A DNA stretch of 12,126 nucleotides from Oscillospiraceae bacterium. GTDB lineage: Bacteria; Bacillota; Clostridia; Oscillospirales; Oscillospiraceae. A program made the position numbers and the translations under genes. The notes beneath the pieces are model-generated. The model worked only from the letters and a program-made list of their open reading frames with translations, was not told the DNA's origin and made no database searches. The DNA lies in contig JAFTGG010000152.1 in NCBI GenBank assembly GCA_017458025.1, forward strand, positions 1 to 12,126, given 5' to 3'. Positions 1-4,074 of this stretch are shown piece after piece; position 1 is the stretch's first letter, and every line of letters starts with the position of its first letter.

Positions 1-177
1 CGCGCCGGTTACGGCGGTCTGGACGCCGCCGGCGTGCCGGACGAGCTTGCGGACGCCGTCCGCGCGATGCAGGAGGCGGCCGCCGCCAACCAAAACGCGG
101 AAGACGCGTTGAATCGGGCGTGCGACGCGTTTACCGCGCGCTTTCGCGCCGTGGAGGAGAAAAACCATGAGACTTGA
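1..177 (+). CDS. mazG: MazG-family nucleotide pyrophosphohydrolase, C-terminal end (partial)
   Basis: Frame 1 is open from the left edge to a TGA at 175-177, giving 58 C-terminal residues. The last part (ALNRACDAFTARFRAVEE) resembles the end of MazG proteins, where a helix of the form EALxxxNxKFxxRFxxxE closes the second MazG domain. The upstream DELADAV could be the degenerate E..D metal-binding motif of that domain. MazG hydrolyses NTPs to NMP and pyrophosphate in the cytoplasm. The call rests partly on synteny: in Bacillus subtilis yabN (mazG) directly precedes yabO, yabP, yabQ and divIC, the order seen here. The reading frame overlaps the next start codon by 11 bases, which suggests translational coupling. 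The 5' end is outside the window, so catalytic residues cannot be checked. Confidence 0.7.
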   Translation, partial: RAGYGGLDAAGVPDELADAVRAMQEAAAANQNAEDALNRACDAFTARFRAVEEKNHET

Positions 178-412
178 CAAATACCTAAAGGTCTCCCGCC
201 TCATCAAGCGGCGCACCGTCGCCAACGAAGCCTGCGACACGGGCCGCGTCGAGGTCAACGGCAAGGCCGCCCGCGCGTCCTACGACGTGAAGGCGGGCGA
301 CCGGATCACGATTCGCTTCGGCGAGCGCGCGTTGACCGTCGAGGTCGTCAGCGTGCAGGAAAACGCCGGAAAGGCGGAGGCGGCGACGCTGTACAGGGAG
401 ATCGCGCAATAA
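167..412 (+). CDS. rqcP: S4-domain RNA-binding protein RqcP/YabO (HslR-like)
   Basis: An 81-residue basic protein that is almost entirely one S4 RNA-binding fold: MRLDKYLKVSRLIKRRTVA at the N-terminus, then the conserved VEVNGKAARASYDVKAGD turn. YabO/RqcP in Bacillus works with RqcH in ribosome quality control, binding 50S-peptidyl-tRNA complexes during C-terminal alanine tailing. The start is supported by GGAGGAG at 153-159, seven bases before the ATG and inside the end of mazG. Length and gene order match yabO. A strong hairpin terminator follows (440-475), so the mazG-rqcP transcript probably ends before yabP. Confidence 0.9.
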   Translation: MRLDKYLKVSRLIKRRTVANEACDTGRVEVNGKAARASYDVKAGDRITIRFGERALTVEVVSVQENAGKAEAATLYREIAQ

Positions 413-439
413 TACTACATCAGTATAAGGCATAATTTG

Positions 440-475
440 AAAAGGGTTTCCATACATTGGTATGGAAACCCTTTT
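440..475 (+). terminator. Perfect 16-bp terminator hairpin between rqcP and yabP
   Basis: The arms at 440-455 (AAAAGGGTTTCCATAC) and 460-475 are perfectly complementary around an ATTG loop. The 3' arm ends in TTTT and continues CTTT. The A4/T4 ends make it usable in either direction. It lies 28 bases after the rqcP stop and 25 bases before the yabP start. Confidence 0.8.
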
Positions 476-500
476 CTTTATCCACGAAAGGAGCGTTATT

Positions 501-788
501 ATGCCTTACGATACCGATTTTACCGCCGCGCCGCACCGCGTCACGCTCGACGGGCGCGACCGCTTGACCGTATCCGGCGTCGAGGACGTCGACCGCTTCG
601 ACGAAAACGAGATCGTCATGAACACCGCCGAGGGCGTGCTCGTCGTCACCGGCGAGAACCTGCACATCGACAAGCTGAGTCTCGACGGCGGCGAGCTGCA
701 CGTCGACGGACGCGTGGACGCGCTGAGCTATGAGGAAGCCGGCGGCATACGCGGCGGCGGATTGCTCTCGCGCATCTTCGGCGGCTGA
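501..788 (+). CDS. yabP: Sporulation protein YabP
   Basis: A 95-residue YabP/YqfC-family protein. The core reads HRVTLDGRDRLTVSGVEDV, then a beta-rich stretch (EIVMNTAEGVLVVTGENLHI, DKLSLDGGELHVDGRVDALSY), and it ends in a glycine-rich tail GGGLLSRIFGG, all typical of the family. YabP is expressed during sporulation. The gene is paired with yabQ as in Bacillus, three bases apart. The ATG at 501 is chosen because AAAGGAG lies at 487-493, seven bases upstream. An in-frame ATG at 462 sits inside the terminator hairpin and is unlikely. This gene is the main evidence, with yabQ, that the organism forms endospores. Confidence 0.9.
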   Translation: MPYDTDFTAAPHRVTLDGRDRLTVSGVEDVDRFDENEIVMNTAEGVLVVTGENLHIDKLSLDGGELHVDGRVDALSYEEAGGIRGGGLLSRIFGG

Positions 789-791
789 GGC

Positions 792-1481
792 ATGGGCACC
801 GTCATCGGCGAGCAGGTTCGCACGCTCGCGGCGTCCGTCCTGCTGGGCATGGCGCTGGCGCTGCTGTACGACCTGCTGCGCGCGCTGCGCCTGCGGCGGC
901 GCAAAAGCCGCCGGTTTACCGACGCGCTCGACGGCGTCTACTGCCTCGCGCTTGTGCTCTCCGGCGCGGTGTTCGCGCTGCGCATCGGAAACGGCGAGCT
1001 CCGGCTTTACACGCTCGCCGCCGCCGCGGCCGGCGCGGCGGTGTTTTTCGGCGCGCTCTCGCCGCTGCTGCGTCCGCTCTGGGATTTCTGGGCGCGTGTG
1101 CTGTTCGAGCTGCTGCGGTTGCTGCGCCTGCCGCTGCGCGCGCTGCAAAATTTTCAAAGAAATTTACATAAAACCGCCAAAAGGCTCTTTCTTTTTTGCC
1201 GCCGCTCCTTTATAATAGGCTCGTATCGGAACTACGCGCTCCGCGCAAGGCGCAGAGCGGAGAGAAGGGAGGGCGTCCGCTATGGCGGAACCGAACGCAA
1301 GCCCGAAAAGACGCGCAAGCCTGCTGGCGGCGGCGCTCGTCCTCGTGCTGCTGGCTCTGGTGGGGTGGCAGTTGATGCGCATGCGCGACCAGCTCGACGC
1401 GGCGCGCGCGGAGCAGACGGCGCTCGCCGAACGCGTCGCGCGCCAGGAGCAGGAGAACCGCTCCCTCGAAGCCGCGCTTGA
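792..1481 (+). CDS. yabQ: Spore cortex protein YabQ (C-terminus probably frameshifted)
   Basis: The N-terminal part fits the Spore_YabQ family: GEQVRTLAASVLLGMALALLYDLLRALRLRRRK, then a conserved TDALDGVYCL segment and several hydrophobic helices to about residue 125, consistent with a polytopic membrane protein. YabQ is required for cortex formation in the forespore outer membrane of Bacillus. The frame stays open for 229 codons, but the last ~65 overlap divIC out of frame and are a low-complexity Arg/Gly/Ala stretch with no family character. One base fewer in the T6 run at 1192-1197 would end the protein at a TAA at 1213-1215 (about 141 residues), a more usual end before divIC. The start ATG follows the yabP stop by three bases with only a weak Shine-Dalgarno sequence, so translation is probably coupled. 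Confidence 0.8.
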   Translation: MGTVIGEQVRTLAASVLLGMALALLYDLLRALRLRRRKSRRFTDALDGVYCLALVLSGAVFALRIGNGELRLYTLAAAAAGAAVFFGALSPLLRPLWDFWARVLFELLRLLRLPLRALQNFQRNLHKTAKRLFLFCRRSFIIGSYRNYALRARRRAERREGVRYGGTERKPEKTRKPAGGGARPRAAGSGGVAVDAHARPARRGARGADGARRTRRAPGAGEPLPRSRA

Positions 1482-1578
1482 GCGCGCGGACGATCCGGAG
1501 TACCTGCAGGAGCTCGCCCGCGACCAGCTCGGCATGGTGTCGCCGGGGCAGAAGGATTTTTACGACGTGAGCAACTGA
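1282..1578 (+). CDS. divIC: Septum formation initiator DivIC/FtsB
   Basis: A 98-residue bitopic membrane protein: short polar N-terminus, one transmembrane helix at about residues 12-30 (SLLAAALVLVLLALVGWQL), then a heptad-like coiled coil rich in Ala, Glu and Gln (about 34-70). The DivIC/FtsB box PEYLQELARDQLGMVSPGQKDF follows near the C-terminus. DivIC partners FtsL and DivIB in the divisome and acts in septal wall synthesis. The start is supported by AGGGAGGG at 1266-1273, eight bases upstream. A TATAAT occurs at 1211-1216, but no convincing -35 hexamer lies before it. The gene closes the mazG-yabO-yabP-yabQ-divIC block. Confidence 0.9.
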   Translation: MAEPNASPKRRASLLAAALVLVLLALVGWQLMRMRDQLDAARAEQTALAERVARQEQENRSLEAALERADDPEYLQELARDQLGMVSPGQKDFYDVSN

Positions 1579-1590
1579 ATAAAAGGCTTT

Positions 1591-1638
1591 TTTGAAACCG
1601 TTTCTCTTTTGTCTTGTCAAAAGAGAAACGGTTTCAAA
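1591..1638 (+). repeat. Perfect 20-bp inverted repeat after divIC
   Basis: The arms at 1591-1610 and 1619-1638 are exact reverse complements (TTTGAAACCGTTTCTCTTTT), separated by GTCTTGTC, whose outer G and C can add one pair. It begins 13 bases after the divIC stop. No U-run follows on either strand, so it is not a textbook intrinsic terminator. It could still end or stabilise the divIC transcript, or serve as a protein site. Confidence 0.7.
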
Positions 1639-1751
1639 CTTCCGTAGAGAAAAACGCTTGACGGACGGACTGCCGTGTCTTGTTATGACAAAGGGGGTTA
1701 AACGCGACATTGCTTTGATGCCGCGACGCCGTACTGCCGCTGCCTCAATTG

Positions 1752-1767
1752 CTGTCCACAGGGACAG
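1752..1767. repeat. Small REP-like palindrome
   Basis: CTGTCC-ACAG-GGACAG forms a six-base stem with a four-base loop in the otherwise featureless stretch 1639-1792. It resembles the small GC-rich palindromes scattered in many Firmicute genomes, but only one copy is visible here. A weak plus-strand promoter-like pair lies nearby (TTGACG at 1658, TGTTAT at 1681) with no convincing gene behind it. Confidence 0.25.
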
Positions 1768-1792
1768 TCCCGCATGTTTGGCTTTCGGGGGT

Positions 1793-2017
1793 CTACTTCT
1801 CGTTCGTTGCCGAGCCCAACGCTTCGTTCAAAAGCGCATAGCGTTTTTCGATGTCGCATAGATGCTCCCAGACGAAGTCCATTGCGTCGGCGTACCTCCT
1901 ATGGTCGAGCTCGGCGCTTCGCGCCGCCTCGTTCATGGCGTACAGCAGATTCAACGCTCTATGGAGCCTGACGTTCTCATCGTCCAGCTTTGACCAAATA
2001 TCCCTCGGCGTATCCAT
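1793..2017 (-). CDS. Orphan 74-residue helical protein behind a structured RNA leader
   Basis: I do not recognise this protein. It is 74 residues, begins MDTPRDIWSKLDDENVRLHR and appears all-helical: one amphipathic helix at about residues 6-36 and a second at about 41-68 (RRYADAMDFVWEHLCDIEKR), with no signal peptide or membrane segment. It contains a single cysteine. The start is well supported: AGGAGG on the minus strand (plus positions 2025-2030) lies seven bases before the ATG. Immediately before the ribosome binding site is an intrinsic terminator, and before that a folded RNA domain and a promoter. Expression therefore probably depends on read-through or antitermination. It is the only likely gene between divIC and hpf and is opposite in strand to both. 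It may be a regulated small protein, an RNA-controlled toxin or part of a small mobile element. Confidence 0.6.
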   Translation of the reverse strand: MDTPRDIWSKLDDENVRLHRALNLLYAMNEAARSAELDHRRYADAMDFVWEHLCDIEKRYALLNEALGSATNEK

Positions 2018-2024
2018 GCGACTG

Positions 2025-2030
2025 CCTCCT
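2025..2030 (-). promoter_or_regulatory. Ribosome binding site AGGAGG of the orphan ORF
   Basis: A full AGGAGG reads on the minus strand, seven bases before the ATG at 2017 and only three bases after the U-run of the upstream terminator. It fixes the start codon and shows that the ORF is likely translated despite its small size. Confidence 0.75.
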
Positions 2031-2033
2031 AAC

Positions 2034-2062
2034 AAAAAATGGCGTGGCACGAAGCCACGCCA
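2034..2062 (-). terminator. Intrinsic terminator directly before the orphan ORF's ribosome binding site
   Basis: Read on the minus strand: UGGCGUGGC (2062-2054), loop UUCGU, GCCACGCCA (2048-2040), then six U (2039-2034). This is a 9-bp GC-rich stem with a U6 tract, a strong Rho-independent terminator. It lies inside the leader of the 74-residue ORF, the position expected of an attenuator. Alternatively it marks the 3' end of a stand-alone RNA. Confidence 0.8.
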
Positions 2063-2073
2063 CGAAAAACGCG

Positions 2074-2201
2074 GCCCCGTGAGTCGCCAAACCAAATCAA
2101 TATGATACCCAGCGGAAACATGCACATTGAACACGGGGCGCATTTTTACCAAAGAAAAATGCACGTTCCGTTACGAGTATCCGATATTAATTTGGTTTGG
2201 C
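2074..2201 (-). ncRNA. Structured leader RNA, candidate riboswitch-like or antitoxin-like element
   Basis: Folding by eye on the minus strand: P1 pairs 2177-2201 with 2086-2108 (12 bp GCCAAACCAAAU/AUUUGGUUUGGC, a U-G pair, 5 bp, a two-base bulge, then GAUAC/GUAUC). P2 pairs 2161-2170 with 2113-2123 around one bulged base. P3 is a 6-8 bp hairpin (2140-2147 with 2155-2162). The segment 2132-2139 is complementary over 8 bases to 2074-2081, outside P1, so a pseudoknot is possible. Wobble pairs in P1 and P2 are U-G or G-U on the minus strand but C-A mismatches on the plus strand, which sets the direction. The predicted transcription start (about 2201) coincides with the first base of P1. It matches no riboswitch class I know. 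Confidence 0.55.
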
Positions 2202-2207
2202 ATATAA

Positions 2208-2236
2208 ACCGTACCACAAACGGCGAGGTCTGTCAA
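2208..2236 (-). promoter_or_regulatory. Sigma-A-like promoter for the minus-strand leader RNA
   Basis: On the minus strand: TTGACA (2236-2231, perfect -35), 17-base spacer, then TACGGT (2213-2208) preceded by TGG, an extended -10. The -10 hexamer matches the consensus in only three positions. The expected start, about seven bases on, falls at 2201, the first base of the long P1 helix. Confidence 0.5.
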
Positions 2237-2419
2237 GTGCCGCGAACGCGCGGCGGGCAAAGGGCAAAGTCACCCCGCCCGCAGGCGGAATCATCTGCAA
2301 AGCGACCCGCCCCTGCAAGAGGCATAAAAAGGGACCGCCGTCAACCGACAGCGGTCCAAGTGGGTGGGATATTGGAAAGCTTCCGACGCCTAATATACCC
2401 GACTTGTCCATGTTTTTTT
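2226..2419 (+). ncRNA. raiA: Structured RNA upstream of hpf, probably raiA RNA
   Basis: A compact, GC-rich, non-coding stretch with many local helices: CAAGU (2234-2238) closes with ACUUG (2402-2406). GCCGCG/CGCGGC (2239-2254) has an AACG loop, and GGACCGC/GCGGUCC (2332-2357) is a 7-bp stem. A 3' hairpin pairs GGG and AUAUU (2366-2373) with AAUAU and CCC (2392-2400) and holds an inner GGAA/UUCC. U7 follows at 2413-2419. The linkers are A-rich (GGGCAAAGGGCAAAG, CUGCAAAG, AUAAAAAGGGACC), as expected for unpaired RNA on this strand. The raiA RNA family is a conserved Firmicute/Actinobacterial non-coding RNA typically located upstream of raiA/hpf genes, exactly this position. The family call is from position and appearance, not from a covariance search. 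I could not find its promoter. Confidence 0.6.
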
Positions 2420-2488
2420 GTCGAACGCCGCCGAGCGCCGGAATTTAGGCATTTTAGCTAAATCGTTTTAAAATTAATACGTTTCTGT

Positions 2489-2516
2489 TTGACATTTTGC
2501 TTAGACATGTTATAAT
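2489..2516 (+). promoter_or_regulatory. Strong extended -10 sigma-A promoter of hpf
   Basis: TTGACA (2489-2494) and TATAAT (2511-2516) are both perfect, with a 16-base spacer ending in TGT, so an extended -10 motif (TGnTATAAT) is present. The expected start is near 2523, giving a leader of about 25 bases to the hpf ATG. It is the best promoter in the window and shows that hpf can be transcribed apart from the upstream RNA. Confidence 0.9.
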
Positions 2517-2547
2517 AGAATCAGCACATCGAAAGGAGCGCAGCGTT

Positions 2548-3093
2548 ATGAAATTCACATTTGCCTGCAAGAAAATCAGCCTCAACGACTCCGTCAAAGC
2601 CTATGCCGAGAAAAAGATCGGCAAGCTGGACAAGTACTTCCGCAGCGAACCGGAGGCCAACGTCACCTTCGCCGTCGAGAAGAAAAACCGCTGCGTAGTC
2701 GAGGTAACGCTCAGAAGCCCGGACGGCACGATGTTCCGCGCGGTGGGAGAAGATCCGGACGGCGATATGCGCGGCGCGATCGACTCCTGCGAGCAGCAGA
2801 TCGACCGCAAGATCCGCAAGAACAAGACGCGGCTTGCGAAGAATCTGCGCGAGGGCTCCATCAAGTCGGAGGTGCCCGAGGAGTTCGACCTCCACGAGGA
2901 GACCGAGTTCAACATCGTGCGCAAGAAGCAGTTCGCGGTCAAGCCCATGAGCCCCGAGGAGGCCATTTTGCAGATGAATCTGCTCGGCCACAACTTCTTC
3001 GTGTTCCGGAACACCGAGAACTACGCGCTCGACATCGTTTACAAACGCAACGACGAGGGCTACGGCCTCATCGAAACGACCGAGGATAAATGA
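2548..3093 (+). CDS. hpf: Ribosome hibernation promoting factor, long form (HPF/RaiA)
   Basis: A 181-residue long-form HPF. The N-terminal S30AE domain (about 1-100) starts MKFTFACKKISLNDSVKAYAEKKIGKLDKYF and carries the conserved VEVTL, FRAV and D..GAID segments. A charged linker follows, and a C-terminal dimerisation domain (about 125-178) ends EEAILQMNLLGHNFFVFRN and YGLIE. Long HPF binds the 30S decoding region and joins two ribosomes through its C-terminal domain to form inactive 100S dimers in stationary phase. AAAGGAG at 2532-2538 lies nine bases before the ATG at 2548. A longer in-frame reading from 2497 would start inside the promoter and is rejected. The transcript converges on gntR with a shared hairpin between them. 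Confidence 0.95.
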   Translation: MKFTFACKKISLNDSVKAYAEKKIGKLDKYFRSEPEANVTFAVEKKNRCVVEVTLRSPDGTMFRAVGEDPDGDMRGAIDSCEQQIDRKIRKNKTRLAKNLREGSIKSEVPEEFDLHEETEFNIVRKKQFAVKPMSPEEAILQMNLLGHNFFVFRNTENYALDIVYKRNDEGYGLIETTEDK

Positions 3094-3134
3094 CTGCGCA
3101 ATGCGCCGCGGCTTTTCGCGGTGTTTCGGATAAA

Positions 3135-3170
3135 GCAAGCCCCGCGCCTTTCGGCGCGGGGCTTGCCCGT
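3135..3170. terminator. Terminator hairpin between convergent hpf and gntR
   Basis: GCAAGCCCCGCGCC (3135-3148) pairs perfectly with 3153-3166 around TTTC, a 14-bp GC-rich stem, followed by CCGTTTTG on the plus strand and TTTATCC on the minus strand. It lies 41 bases after hpf and 8 bases beyond the gntR stop, so it probably serves both genes. Confidence 0.75.
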
Positions 3171-3174
3171 TTTG

Positions 3175-3954
3175 TCATTGGTCGATGACGCGTGTGAACT
3201 CGGTGGCGCCTTTCTGGAAATGCACGTTCAGCTTCATGCGGTCGGCGCGCATATAGCTCGTCGTGTACTCGTAGATACGCCCGTCCTCGCCGGTGGTGCG
3301 GCGCTGGTGGAAGAACGCCGGAATATCGCTGCGGCAGTCGAGCAGCGCCGCCTCGCGGTCGCCGAGCAGCACCGCCTCGTAGGTATCCTCCGCCGAGGCC
3401 GGCACGACGCCCACATGGTAGAGCAGGCTGTAAAAGCTGTGCGTCTGGAGCATTTCGCGCGTCAGGTTGGGATAGATGTACTCCGGATAGTACGACGTTT
3501 CGACGATCAGCGGCTTGTTGTCCACATTGCGCACGCGCGTGAAGCAGTAGACCCTCGCGTCGGCGGGCAGCTCCATGATCTCGCGGATACGCGGCGAAAC
3601 CGGCAGCACGTCGAAGTTCACGAGCGTCGAGGACGGGTTCTTGCCCATCTGCGAGACCTCGGTCGTGAACGAATACTGCACGCTCTTGCGGCGCGTGGTC
3701 GGGTCGGCGACGAAAGTGCCCTTGCCGCGCTTGCGCACGACAAAGCCGTCCTCCTCCAGCGCGCCGATCGCCTGGCGCACGGTGTTGCGGCTGATGCCGT
3801 ACGCCTTGCACAGCTCCGCCTCCGACGGCAGCAACTGTCCCACGTCCGCCTCGCCGGAGGTAATGACGCGCTTGATAATGCCGATGAGCTGCGCGTACAG
3901 CGGCGTCTCGCTGTCATTGTGCAGCTTTTGGGTCAAAATAGGACTCGTTTCCAT
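3175..3954 (-). CDS. GntR-family (HutC subfamily) transcriptional regulator
   Basis: A 259-residue regulator. The N-terminal winged helix-turn-helix (about residues 18-85) reads PLYAQLIGIIKRVITSG, LLPSEAELCKAYGISRNTVR and DGFVVRKRGKGTFV, the GntR signature. The C-terminal half (about 100-250) is a UTRA effector-binding domain, with conserved RVYCFTRVRNVDNKPLIVE and YYPEYIYPNL segments. HutC-type regulators usually respond to small metabolites such as amino acids or sugar phosphates. The ligand here is not predictable. The ribosome binding site before the ATG is weak (GGGAAG). The gene has its own promoter (3992-4021) and lies downstream of a 2-hydroxyacid dehydrogenase on the same strand, separated by a terminator. 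The dehydrogenase is a candidate target, by inference only. Confidence 0.9.
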   Translation of the reverse strand: METSPILTQKLHNDSETPLYAQLIGIIKRVITSGEADVGQLLPSEAELCKAYGISRNTVRQAIGALEEDGFVVRKRGKGTFVADPTTRRKSVQYSFTTEVSQMGKNPSSTLVNFDVLPVSPRIREIMELPADARVYCFTRVRNVDNKPLIVETSYYPEYIYPNLTREMLQTHSFYSLLYHVGVVPASAEDTYEAVLLGDREAALLDCRSDIPAFFHQRRTTGEDGRIYEYTTSYMRADRMKLNVHFQKGATEFTRVIDQ

Positions 3955-3991
3955 CGCTTCCCGCTTCTTTCGTGTTGTTTGGAATGTTTTG

Positions 3992-4021
3992 ATTGTACCA
4001 TATATATAAGGGATATTTCAA
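3992..4021 (-). promoter_or_regulatory. gntR promoter with candidate operator in the spacer
   Basis: Minus strand: TTGAAA (4021-4016), 18-base spacer, TACAAT (3997-3992) preceded by TGG (extended -10). The spacer holds CCATATATATAAGG (3998-4011), a palindrome broken at one symmetric pair only. Its place between -35 and -10 fits a repressor site for autoregulation. The transcript would start about 30 bases before the gntR ATG. Confidence 0.6.
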
Positions 4022-4024
4022 GCA

Positions 4025-4054
4025 AAAAATCACCGCCGTGAGACGGTGATTTTT
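4025..4054. terminator. Terminator downstream of the dehydrogenase gene
   Basis: AAAAATCACCG (4025-4035) pairs perfectly with CGGTGATTTTT (4044-4054) around an 8-base loop. The minus-strand copy, which follows the dehydrogenase stop by 20 bases, ends in a U-run. The A/T ends make it potentially bidirectional. It separates the dehydrogenase transcript from the gntR promoter, whose -35 is only four bases away. Confidence 0.8.
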
Positions 4055-4074
4055 GACTGTGCCATATGGATTTT

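Noticed and set aside
1188..1216. Promoter for divIC at TATAAT 1211-1216
   Set aside because: The -10 is perfect, but the expected -35 region reads TTTCTT, there is no extended -10, and it lies at the end of yabQ.
1592..1861. Plus-strand ORF after divIC, with AAAGGGGG at about 1690
   Set aside because: It starts within the hairpin, its composition is unlike a conserved protein, and the GGGGG run is not followed by a start codon at useful spacing.
2040..2201. T-box leader
   Set aside because: CCGCG-UUUUU-CG before the terminator recalls a T-box antiterminator, but the conserved AGGGUGG element, a stem I with specifier loop and a downstream tRNA-synthetase or amino-acid gene are all absent.
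2187..2411. Minus-strand 74-codon ORF across the putative raiA RNA
   Set aside because: It has no ribosome binding site before its ATG, and its sequence is explained by helices and linkers of the RNA. A coding call here would be a typical mis-annotation of a structured RNA.
2497..2547. Longer N-terminus for HPF
   Set aside because: These codons overlap the perfect promoter and the predicted transcription start. The conserved HPF sequence begins at 2548 behind a good ribosome binding site.
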